The notes below the pieces were generated by a model. It had not been told where the DNA came from. It was given only the letters and a program-made list of their open reading frames with translations, and did not search any database. 64,000 nucleotides of DNA from [Phialemoniopsis] sp. UDSM-2020 (Eukaryota > Ascomycota > Sordariomycetes > Thyridiales > Thyridiaceae), in the NCBI GenBank assembly GCA_018873225.1, contig JAEILZ010000007.1:3224001-3288000 (forward strand), given 5' to 3'. Both the position numbers and the translations under genes were made by a program. Positions 1 through 10,203 of the stretch are shown piece after piece (positions within the stretch are counted from its first letter, which is position 1; every line of letters begins with the position of its first letter).

Positions 1-997
1 GACCAGCGGCTCTGTGAACAACAGTCGGAGGGGACGGAGCAATACTACTATGATGAGATTGCCTAGGCCCTGAGCAGACGTACTCATGCTCAACGCGCCT
101 TCTTTCGATATACTGCAGGCCGAGATTATAGGCCGGTAGCTTTCGCGTTGACAAAACAACACAGCGATGAAGGTGACGCCCGCGAAGATGAAGTTGATCC
201 AAAAGGACCATCGCCAGCCAAGTGCCGGCGAAGCAAAGCCAGAGATGATGGGTCCTAGCAATGGCCCGAACGCGGTTGCCTATGAGCTCTAAAGGTCAGG
301 TTGCCCTAAAAACAACCACGCTAAAAGGCTCATTGAGGACGACTTACGGCCATGAATGCAGCTACTGCACGTCCGCGAATCCGACTGTCTGTGAAGATGT
401 CGGCTAGAACGCCAGGTGAGATGGAGACCGGGCCACTGGCAAACATCCCCGTGAGAAGTCTGAAAACCAACAATGCTGCCCAACTCGGTGCCAGTGCACA
501 CGCCTTCGTGAATAAAGCAAAGAGGCCGAAAGATATGACCATGGTTGGCCGCCGTCCGTGGTGTTCACTCAGGGGTGCCCAAAATATTGGACCTATTTTC
601 ACTGCACATTAGCTTGACAAAATACGCTATGAGTGTCGTCGGTGCTTACCCAGGACATAACCTGTTTTAAGTCAGCTAAAGTTTGAATTGGGTTAGACCA
701 ATATCAAAGCCCATACCAATAAGGAACATGGACATGGGCAAAGTCTTCTGGGTCGAGGACACAATGTTGAACTCAGCAGCTATGAAGGGGATGGCATTGC
801 TCGTCAGAGAACTGCCCATGCCGCTGTTGATGATCGTGAAAATGATGATTGCAAATACAGTTGCTTTTTTCGTCTGTAGCATTGTCAGTTGAATGAGTCT
901 TTGGATCGTTTGGCCGTGTAACGTACTGTTGACCAACCGTCAGGTCCATTGTCTGGTAATGAGGGCTGAGGATCTCTCCATGTCTCGCTCGAGCCAT
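1..997 (-). pseudogene. MFS multidrug-type transporter (DHA1), 3' end outside the window, probable frameshift
   Basis: N-terminal part of a drug:H+ antiporter of the major facilitator superfamily; it would sit in the plasma membrane and export small molecules. Three exons are readable: about 997-699, 592-348, and 279 to the window edge. Spliced, they give the family signatures GPIFWAPLSE and GRRP (loop 2-3), FRLLTG, and FGPLLGPIISG followed by LGWRWSFWINFI (motif C region), then LLFTEPLV near the edge. Both introns close in phase. The N-terminal leader with RPNDPK (997-870) is in a different frame from KKATVFAIIIF, and the frames meet at a run of six A residues (sense strand) at 870-865; a run of five or eight would join them. 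Alternatively translation starts at an internal Met near 936 or 879 in the second frame, giving a shorter N-terminus. The first donor is GTCTAA, which is unusual. The family call is firm; intactness is not. Confidence 0.7.
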
Positions 998-1820
998 CGG
1001 AGAGCATTGTGATAACGTGCTCGTTGCAAATGTGGTCTATTAGGTGTGGCCTCGAAGAGTGCAATTTACAGATCAAAGAATTATCGGAGAGGTACCGCCA
1101 AGCATAGATTGTGAGATTCTCAAGATGTTTTGTCGGCCAATCTTCGTCAAAATAGATGGAGCTCAAGATGTGCGGTCGGCCCGACCGAGCCTTGGCTTAG
1201 GTTCGGACCGGCGAATCCACAGTTTCATGTGTGAAGATTGCCTGCTAAGTAGCTATTCACTAGGCTACACCTATTACGACAAAGTAAGCAAAGTCTTGGC
1301 TTGCCACTGGCCTGGGAGGAGATTGACAAGGGGTCGGTGTGCGCAGGTGCTAACCAGACTTGCCGAAGGCAAATCGACCAGAACTAAGCATGGACTTTAT
1401 AGCCTCTGTAGGTGATTCGCTAAGCAGAGGGGCTAATAGACTACGGGACCTTCTTGAGTAAAGGAAACCATCTGCTTGACGATCTATTGACTCACTGCGT
1501 CGGTGATGGCTATCCTACAAGCACACAAGAATAAGACTTTCACTTCAAAGCTGGCAAGAGTGTGTATCAGAGTGATCAGAATTGTCTAGACATGCAGCTT
1601 GATTTTCATTTAGAAGATCTAAGGCATCTTCTGTGGAATTTAGGATCGAGTGTACTCGTATGAGACAAATACTAGACTACTTCGCGTGTCAACTCATGCC
1701 CTTGATTTTCACAAGCAACGACACAACACTCCCATCTAATCATCACCATGACCATCAAGTATCAACAAAGCCCTGCTTCGCATGTTGTACTATACGTGCT
1801 TCTGGAATCTCGTGGGCGTT
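998..1820. other. Intergenic, with one CGG palindrome
   Basis: No supportable gene. ORFs on the + strand here have no recognisable domain. The only structured element is a CGG-type palindrome at 1173-1187, listed separately. Confidence 0.6.
1173..1187. promoter_or_regulatory. CGG palindrome, candidate Zn2Cys6 site
   Basis: The 15-nt sequence CGGTCGGCCCGACCG is a perfect inverted repeat with 7-nt arms around one central base. Its first 11 bases recur exactly at 4181-4191, between the divergent transporter and amidohydrolase genes. Zn2Cys6 proteins typically bind paired CGG/CCG triplets, and one such regulator is encoded at 6303-8412. Regulation is an inference; only the repeat is seen. Confidence 0.4.
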
Positions 1821-3760
1821 CTACAGAACGTATCTGAAACGAAGGTTCTCGCGCTATACACAAGTCATTAGCCATTCCAAATCAAGAATTTTGGTATGAT
1901 GCACTCACATCAGTCAGATCAGCAAGTTCCATGGCGATACGATCTTCGTTATTCGCGGTCTGGGCTTCGGCCGCAACACGATCACGCTACACAAAGATCA
2001 GCTTAGAACTAGATCTCCCCAATTATGTTCTTAAAGCACTTACTCGTCGATTCTCGCGTAGGTTCAGTATGTACATCACAGCGACAATGAGAGCCTGGAC
2101 ACAGAAACAGACAATCATGGACGCAAAGCCGGACTGGTAGCGAGGAGCTTCCTTTTCGAAGAACAGCTGAGGTCCGATGAGGTTGCCAACGCAGTAGCTG
2201 TTGCACGTCAGCGAGTGCATCACTTTGCCAGTGACCAAGATGACACATACCAGATAAACACGGATGAGGCAAACACAGTCCTCTTGGTCCGGCCCGCGAC
2301 GTTGGACTGAACCAAGTTCAGATTGAGGACGAATGTAACGCTGAAGCCCACAAGGAGGTAGTATCCACTGTAATGCCATCAGCATATTATCCTAATCAAA
2401 GTACTCGAGGGATTGACTGACATGAGCCTTGCAACTCGGTGCTCATCAGATAGGGCGTAAATCATTACAGCGCCGATGACAGCGATTATGACGCCTCCGA
2501 TCATCAGGAAGTGACGAATCCCGGTGAACCTTGCTGCCAAATATCTACACGAGTGTCAGTGTGTGGAAACTGCGAAGAGACTGCTGTTAAAGACCCTACC
2601 CGGAGATCCAGAGAGCCATGACCTGAGCAGCACCGCTAGGCATGTTCAGAAGGGTCGACTGAAACTTGTTGTATCCGAACCCATTCACGATCAAAGGGCC
2701 GAAAGCCGAGACGCTTCCATTCGGGATGCAGTTGGCGATGGTGAGCAAGTTGAAGAGCCAAAAGTTGACGTCGACTAGCGCCTCCTTCACTTGGTACCAC
2801 TTCAGCTTCTTGTTGTCGATGCCAGTCTCGTTCTCGACGACGCGCATGGCCGCAATCACTTTCTCTTCTTCGGTGAGCCATTTGGCCTTGGTCGGGTTAG
2901 GTGGAGCCAGCAGCGTAAAGACGACACCCCATGCTACGGTGATGGAGCCAAAGATGACAAAGGGGAACTTCCATGCAGGGAGCGAGGCCTTGATGAAGCC
3001 GATGCCGTAGCCAATGAGACCGCCCAAGATGTTGGCCATGCCGTTCATGGAGAACCAGATCGCAGTGCGGAGTGGTTGCTCGTTTCTGTTGAAGTTGTGT
3101 CAATAGCCTGAATTTCGAGCCGAATCATGATCTCTATACGTACCGTCTGTAAAACATGGCAGTCATCAGAACAAAGCAAGGGCTCACGCCAGCCTCGAGA
3201 ATGCCGAGGAAGAGACGGACAGACAGCAGGCCAGGAAAGTTGTCGGCAGCAGTCATGCAGAGCAGGACAATGCCCCACAGGATGATGAAGATGCCGCATG
3301 TCCGTGCAATGTTGAACTTCTGGAAGATGACGTTCGTCGGAAACTCGCTCACGAGGTAGCCGATGTAGAATATCGTCGTCAACCACGAGTAGTCTGCTCC
3401 TTTGAGGTGGGCTTCTTCTTTCATGCCCCAGAGGGCGGCGTAGGAGACGCAGGACTTGTCCAGGAACTGCAGAAGCGTGGAGTTAGCCTTGGGGAAGGTT
3501 CCGTCGTCCGATGCCGGTGGATGTTGTAGACTGACCTGGATCAGGTAGGTGAAGCAGAGCATGGGCAGCAGGTACAAGTCGATCTTGCGCAAGACGCGAC
3601 GGGAGGCCGTGCTGTCTAGGTCAATCGCATCGATGGCTCCATGGAGGACTGTGGCAGCGACATCCTCGGCCTGGAGCTGCTTCTCGGGCACGTCGTTGGC
3701 TGCGGGATCATGGGACGGGTAGCCCTGCTCCACAGCAGTCGCGACATCGGTGTTGGCCAT
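1821..3760 (-). CDS. ACS-family MFS transporter (allantoate permease/Dal5-like)
   Basis: Plasma-membrane anion:cation symporter of the Dal5 type, a family that imports allantoate, ureidosuccinate, vitamins, small peptides and related organic anions. Eight exons (3760-3536, 3466-3144, 3085-2600, 2544-2422, 2367-2251, 2197-2044, 1986-1909, 1853-1821) splice in frame to 512 residues, the usual length. Family signatures are YRRNEQPLRTAIWFSMNG in the middle of TM4-5, LTEEEKVIAAMRV in the central loop, GNLIGPQLF in TM10, and a C-terminus ending RENLRFRYVL, typical of Dal5-like proteins. It diverges from the M20 amidohydrolase at 4448, with about 690 bp shared upstream DNA. The pairing suggests import of the substrate the hydrolase cleaves. 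Substrate unknown. Confidence 0.88.
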
Positions 3761-4447
3761 GGTGGCACAGTAGGTTTAGGCAATGTTAAGGATGGAAGAA
3801 GTCTCTAGATGCAGTTGATACTTCCAAAAGGCTTCGGGAGGGAGAGTGGAACAGACAGCCCATTGTTATATCGACTCTCGGGACAAAAGACTTTGAGCTG
3901 GAAGCACATTGCCGGGAGGGCAATCTGTATTGGATGTCACACGCACCGCTCGATAACGTGGACATGGCCTGGACACAGTTGGTGATCTTATCAAACAAAC
4001 CTTGTGCGAAATGGACAATGATCGACTTAGCGACCTGGGGATTGCTGGCTAAGCCCGACTCGTCGCTAGACTTGCCTTTTGCCCTGTGATACCACTTCAC
4101 TAGCGGCTTGCCGAGTGCGGAGAAGGCGTCGTGACTCGCCTAGGGTCACAGATAACGCCCTTGGACTTGAGATAGCGCCTCGGTCGGCCCGCCCGCATAC
4201 AAAAGCGACTGCAGCTAACAGTCTGAGCGGATGGCCAGTGCCGATAGCTGTAGGGGCTATTGGACAAGTAAAGATGAGCGACACTTTGCCAAGCATATGA
4301 TGATCTTATGACTATTAACTTCATTGGAACCTTGTGTCTCATACACGTCTCTTGTATACATTTTGCTCAGAAGCCGACGCTGACAAAAGTCCTCACAGCA
4401 AAGCACATTGATTCCATTGATTGCCACGGGAAATTGAAGGTATTGAA
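3761..4447. promoter_or_regulatory. Shared divergent promoter region, transporter and amidohydrolase
   Basis: About 690 bp separating two divergently transcribed genes. It contains the 11-mer CGGTCGGCCCG at 4181-4191, also present in the palindrome at 1173. No coding potential was recognised. Co-regulation of the two flanking genes from this region is an inference from layout. Confidence 0.45.
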
Positions 4448-5904
4448 ATGCAGTCACAGGAACTAGTTGAGGAGGTCACCAAGGCTATCGAGTCTTCCAA
4501 TGATGAGCTGAGGCGACTAAGTCTAGAGGTGATTGCCCATGTCGCCAAGACTTCGACACATGCATCTAACATCGATAGATCTTCAACAATCCCGAGGAGA
4601 TCTTCCATGAGTTCAAAGCCTGCAAACTTCTGTCAGACTGGTTTGAGAACAGAGGATGGACTGTCAAGCGAGGGGTATATGGTCTCGAAACTGCCTTTGA
4701 GGCCCGTTTCTCCGTCAAAGAGGGAGGCAGGACTATCTGCTTCAATGCTGAGTACGGTATGCACAGGGACAGACCCAAAACTTTGTTAACAGAACGAGTC
4801 TGACATGCAACGCAAGATGCCCTGCCGGGAATGGGCCACGCATGTGGCCACAACTTGATCGCCGAGTCGACTGTGGCATCCGCCATCGCGGTTGAGACGG
4901 TTCTCAAGGCACACTCTCTACCCGGCACAATTGTCGTCATGGGTACCCCTGCCGAAGAGTCCGGAGGCGGCAAATGGATCATGGCCAATCACGGCGCCTG
5001 GAAAGGGTTTGATGCCTGCATCATGACCCACGGCATGAAGAACTGGAGCAGTCCTGTCTGTGCGACGAAAGCATCTTGGAAAGTCCGCGTCAAGTACCAC
5101 GGCAAGACAGCACACGCTGCCACCGGGCCTTGGACAGCACTGAATGCCTGCGATGCCATCGTTCAAGCGTATACCGGCATCGCCTTGTTGAGGCAGCAGG
5201 TTCACAAATCGGAGTCCATCCAAGGCTGCATTCTCGAGGCCGGCAAAGCATCCAATCTCATCCCAGACTACGCAGAGGGCATCTTTAGTATTCGCGCGCC
5301 CAACATAAAGGCATTAGACGCGTTGCGGAAGCGGTTCGAGCCCATTTTCGAGGCTGCCGCGTCAGCCACAGGCTGCAGAGCCGAGCTTGACTGGTGCGCT
5401 AGACCCTATTCTGAGGTTCATGATCCCTGACTGATGATCTTTCACTTTAGGTATGCCCTGTATGAAGACGTAGTAACCAACAATGTCTTGGCGGAACGAT
5501 ACCGACAGTATATGCTTCAGAACCTTGACATGACTGAGGAACAATTGTGCCCAATTCCCGAGGCTTACATCAAACATGATCAACCCGGATGCTCGTGAGT
5601 CCACGCCCCAAAGCTTACGAAAATGCTGATGAGACTAAAGACGATATGTGATAGTGATTTCGGCAGTTGCTCATACATCTGTCCCGGTATCCAAGTCATG
5701 TTCAACATCAATGCGACCGACCTGCCTCACTCCATTGGTTTTCGGGAGGCAGCAGAGGGCGTCTTTGCACATGAGGAGGCGCTCAGGGCGGGCAAGGCGA
5801 ATGCACTTGTGGGACTTGACATCTTGACAAATGATGCTTTTGCAGAAGAGATGAAGACTGAATTCAAGGAATCCATGACAAAAGCGGATCGGTGGGAACA
5901 ATGA
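4448..5904 (+). CDS. M20-family metallo-amidohydrolase (peptidase M20D / aminoacylase-like)
   Basis: Zinc-type amidohydrolase of the M20 peptidase family, which hydrolyses N-acyl amino acids or small peptides in the cytosol. Five exons (4448-4528, 4579-4756, 4817-5393, 5451-5594, 5655-5904) splice to 409 residues, normal for the family. Visible motifs: EYDALPGMGHACGHN with the catalytic Asp and metal His, GTPAEESGGG with the metal Glu pair, THGM, the dimerisation-domain YHGKTAHAA, and a late His in DLPHSIGF. Met at 4448 was chosen as start; an in-frame Met at 4421 would add nine residues. The open reading frame from 4831 runs through a 57-nt intron beginning at 5394 (TG|GTGCGC), so naive calls end too early. 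It diverges from the Dal5-like transporter and is followed by a Zn2Cys6 regulator, suggesting a substrate-uptake and cleavage unit. Confidence 0.87.
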
Positions 5905-6302
5905 CAAATTTCTACAAGATTAGAAAGCCAATTTCCAGCTAGTTTAGAGTCTGCAGCAGTTGATCACTTCAGAGGCGACATAGAACCAAGTCTGTAGCGT
6001 ATTATGAAGTCAAGGGTGTCTTGTGTAGATATCTGATACTGAATGAGAGTTGGCCGTTACGAAGCTGGACAGAAGCCACCAAAACTTTGCCCCAGTGATC
6101 ATTGGTCTTATTCAAAGGCTTTGTTAGTTATCAAGGCTTAGCATTCCGAGGAGTTGCCCCCTAAAATGAGGGCCCCATATCGCGAATGGCGCTAGTAATT
6201 ATCCACTTTGTTCGACGACATCACCTCAAACTCTTCCCCATCGCATTACATCACAACTTTCGGGTTCCCTAAAGCTTCACTGTAAGAGTGTTTCGAAATC
6301 GG
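5905..6302 (+). other. Intergenic, upstream of Zn2Cys6 regulator
   Basis: Terminator of the amidohydrolase gene and promoter of the regulator. Nothing specific recognised. Confidence 0.5.
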
Positions 6303-8412
6303 ATGGCCGAAATCAATCGGTAAGTGTTCGATCACTGTGCTTTGAGGCAGCTGTCCGGGACTGACGACACTGCCCCATGCTAGGGCGTTGGCGGCCTGCT
6401 TGAGGTGTCGACAGCGCAAGCTCAAATGCGGAGGTCCTGATCAGATACCCTGTCGACGGTGTCGCACGAGTGGGTCGGAGTGCGTATTCGTCGCCCCAAG
6501 AGCATCTCTTGTCAAGGACTCAAGTGACAAGTTGGCAAGCGACTCCTATGATGTGTAAGTATGGCATGCTTGACTCCGTCAGGATCTATCATTGACCCTC
6601 CTCAAGGAAGATTGCCACCGTCGAGCAGCGCCTTCTCAAAATAGAGCAGGAGCTACGACAAGAGATTGCCGAGCTCAGGAGTACGCATGCCCAAACGAGA
6701 TCAAGCCATGGGCCTGAGACGGGTAACGGAGGTTTGTATGCAGATGGCCGAGGAGACGAGATTTCGCCCTCCTCGACCTTTCAGTCGAAGGGTATGCTAG
6801 AGAATGCTCGAGCTATCAGGATTGTACAGCCATCAGAAGATATTGTTTCGCAAGGTCTGGTCAGCGACTCCGAATGGGAAGAACTTTACGATTTGTAGGT
6901 GCAGTCTGATATTGTTCGCGCGGTGCAGTCAACTGACTTCGGGGACCTTTGCCTTAGCTACGAACACAACTGCAAGACCACTATTGCCTTTCTGGATGAC
7001 GAGATCATACCACCCGGTGAGGAGGCGAAGCAACATCCTCTATTGGCCTTGGCAATTTGTACGGTTTCCTCACGAGCCATCAAGCCTACGAAATATCAGT
7101 ACTTTATCGACGAGACCGACAAATTGATCACGCGCCTTTTCAGTGGTCCAGCGCCTGACATATTGAGTGTGGTCGCCATGATGATATTCGCCGCATGGAC
7201 TGGCCGGATCCGACTGTGGGGATTCATTGCATCTCTAGCGGTAGAGCTGAAGCTTAATGAGAGCGCTTTGCAACTGGGAGAAGACTCTGTTGAGAAGACG
7301 GAAAGTCTCATCGAACGCGCTCGTTTCTGGTTCTCGCTGTGCTGTTTTGACTTAATGTAGGTCTGGACCCCAACACTTCAGTCGCACAAACTGACATGAC
7401 CAGTCTGAATGTCACCCGTCCTTTCTTCACCAACCGAATGAAGGAGTATCTCGTCAATGCTAAGCAGCTCCTCCATTCTCCGTACAGACGAGCGGTTGAC
7501 TACCGTATCTGCGCATATGCAGAAGGCTTCACCATCATCGGAGATGCCAAAGGACAAATTCAGATGTCTCAGCTCCTGGAGCAACCACTATCAGGGACGC
7601 TGATTGCTAGCCTCCTATCGCTAGATAGGAGAGCTGATGCTTGGTTTCACGGGATCAATAATGAACTGGACCCATTGTACCAGACATTCGACAAGCAACA
7701 AGACCGGAATCGTTTCATGGTTCCCTACACATTTATTAAGTTGTGAGTATCCTATCTATCTGACAATATCATTATGAAAGCTAATATGGCTGGCTAGATA
7801 TATCAATGGTCTAGCCTTGAATGGCCTCAATGCCGATGGAGACCACATCGACAACACCCGTCTCAGCTTTGTGCAGAGAGCAGTGGACAACGCATGCCTT
7901 CTCATTCAGGTGCAGTCCGAGTCCGAGTCATTCAGGCAAGGGCTGAGGTATACCATGGTAGGCTCCCACCACTGCTACGAAGTGTTTATGACATACTGAC
8001 ACCTCAGTCAAGGACTACAATGGCAGCACCACTTACTACGCAAGCGGATTTATCTCAAAGGTGATGAATCTCGTTCACGCACATCTCGACTGCGGCAAAT
8101 GTCTTTTAGCGTTGCAACGAGCAGCACAGATGTTCGAACAGGCAAGCTCAGTCGAGACGGCAACAGAGATAAGGAGGGAGCAGGAGAGACTGGCAGAGTT
8201 GACAAACACAGTGTTGCCATCTCCGGAAGCACTAGAGCAGGGAATAAGCGACGCACAACTTGAATGTCTCTTTGATATTCCGAGCTTCTTGGATGATATG
8301 GTAGGTCCCCTCGTCCGTGCCCGCCAAAGTGCCTTCTTTTGCAATGCTGACCTTTTCACATTAGGCTTGGGATAATGAGTTCCCGACTCTCAATATGTAT
8401 TCCCTGAATTGA
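6303..8412 (+). CDS. Zn2Cys6 transcription factor
   Basis: Nuclear binuclear-zinc-cluster regulator. Eight exons (6303-6319, 6384-6554, 6607-6894, 6958-7356, 7404-7742, 7798-7957, 8013-8300, 8365-8412) join in phase to 569 residues. Exon 2 carries the DNA-binding cluster CLRCRQRKLKC, then PCRRC and a final Cys in GSEC. A short coiled coil (VEQRLLKIEQELRQEIAEL) follows, the usual dimerisation element. The remainder is a fungal-specific middle domain, including RARFWFSLCCFDL and DRRADAWFHG, and a C-terminal helical part. The first exon has only 17 nt, so an automatic start could be misplaced. It lies downstream of the M20 amidohydrolase, in the same direction. It is a candidate pathway-specific regulator of the 1821-5904 pair, and the CGG elements at 1173 and 4181 are candidate targets (inference). 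Confidence 0.86.
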
Positions 8413-8671
8413 ATGGCCCTGGTTGTGTTGACCACTTATTGTTGCTTGTGACAAGCAAGCGTGTATGGTCGTAGATTCAATGTACCATGTGATCACGACC
8501 AACCCTAGTTAGTAGCCAAGTAAGTACCCATTTGTGAAACAATTGACAGGGGTACTTAAGAAGCAAATCTGACAACACCAATGTCCTGGCTACCCCCACT
8601 TTACCACATGGGAAGGAAACAGAGATGGGAGCGCGCCAACACAGGGACGACTCCAGCCACGCCTGTCAAAG
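8413..8671. other. Short intergenic
   Basis: Convergent to nothing; holds only the regulator's 3' end and the promoter of the next gene. Confidence 0.4.
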
Positions 8672-9716
8672 ATGGAGAATGGTCAAGAATTGAGCTCTGG
8701 GGCAGCTACTAGCCCTCTCTTTTCCGTACTGCCCCCAGAGCTGAGGCGACAGATCTTAGTCGCTGCATTCGGCGGCGAAACGGTGCACATCTTCCACGCG
8801 TCTGCGCACATCCCACGCGGCAGGCGATCTCTTTTACGTGACAACGATGATCCATTACGCACGATTTTGTGTAACGAGCACCATGATGGGCGCAATCCGA
8901 GCATGGACGACTGCCTGAGGAATAGACGACGGTGGCGCTACATCGACGGGGCTGTAGGCTGGCTTGTCACTTGTCGGAGAGCGTAGGTCCACTCTGATCT
9001 TTGCCGGTAGAGATGTGTGCAGGTGCTAAGAATAGACCACCAGCTACGAGGAGGGCATCGAGGTGCTATATAGCACAAACACATTCCATATCATTTCAGA
9101 GACACTCAACCCCGGACTGGCCGAGTACTTGCCCACCTTCCGCCTGTGCATGGTCAAGTCGCTAGTGCTGGTCTTCACATCGCGCCTCATGGTCACGCAC
9201 CGACGCCAAGGTCGCCTTCCCGGGCAAGGCGGCCCGGCCGAAGAGGTGAAGCTACTAGAGCCTCTGCTCTTGTCCTTGGCGGGCGCATTGCCAACACTCC
9301 AGACGTTGTACATCGGCTTGAACGGCGACCCCCCTTCCTGGTCACATGATAGCGACACGCCGAAGCAGCGATACCACATCTACCGTGAGCACCTCCTACC
9401 GCTGGTGGATAGGGTATCGCATGCCTTTGGCGGCAGGCTGCGAGACATGGAGCTTGGTGTGCCTATCAGCTCATTCTGGGCGCATTGGCTGCTCGGTATG
9501 AGGGCCGCAAGCAAGTTTCAAGCGCCGAACTGGGAGCCGGGGCCGAAGTGGCCGCAGGGTGGCTATCGCAGCCGGCAACGGATCTGGCGGTCGGTTGATG
9601 CGGTCGCTGTGGACCAACAGGCCAAGTCTGGACCAGAGCTGGGCTATTGGATCACCCAGACATGTGTAGATGTTGGGGATAGGTGGATGTTGAATAATGA
9701 TGAATATTGGGTGTGA
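8672..9716 (+). CDS. Fungal protein with LPPELR N-terminal segment (DUF7730-like)
   Basis: Two exons, 8672-8982 and 9044-9716, spliced in phase to about 327 residues. The N-terminus has LPPELRRQILVAAFGG, then LVTCRRAYEEGIEVLYSTNTFHI across the intron. This layout (an LPxELR start followed by L..CR..Y.E....LYSTNTFH) is a widespread family of uncharacterised fungal proteins resembling degenerate F-box proteins, where the tract after the first motif forms helices and strands of unknown role. The C-terminal half is arginine- and tryptophan-rich with no catalytic motif. No signal peptide or membrane segment. Function unknown. The Met at 8672 is preferred because upstream ATG at 8581 is in another frame. 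Confidence 0.7.
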
Positions 9717-10203
9717 AAATGGTCGCATTGTTGACTATGTCAAATTCTAGGAAGTCTGCGAATTATTGGGGGCTAAGTTCACTGTGGATATTAGACTGGC
9801 ATGCTTACTTTGTAATTATGAGTTGACTGGCTTCAAGCCATCTACGTGGCGCCAGCTGGTTCAATCACTAACAGGCATTTCTACCCCCTATCTGTCTTAT
9901 GCCATGTCTAGGCATATCGCCTGTCTGTGTTGATGGTGTGTAGCGCTTAGCATCCAATAGCTGCGCTCCTGATTCAAAGCTATGTGCGAAGTCCGAGCGA
10001 GTGCGACTGACAGCCTGGACGCGATCCCTTAGTGCTGAGTGAGATCTGCATGCAGTGTAGCGCGACTTGATACCGGACTGAGCTCGCCCCGCGCCTAAAA
10101 CAACCACGATGACGCTCCTGATAATCAAACAAAACCTGCAGGCTTTTAAACTTCCAGCAATGAGGTGACATACGCAGGTACGGGCGCCTTGATCACTGTC
10201 ATC
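9717..10203 (+). other. Intergenic, upstream of P450
   Basis: No gene supported on either strand. A long minus-strand ORF overlapping 9868-10707 is the antisense shadow of the P450. Confidence 0.5.
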
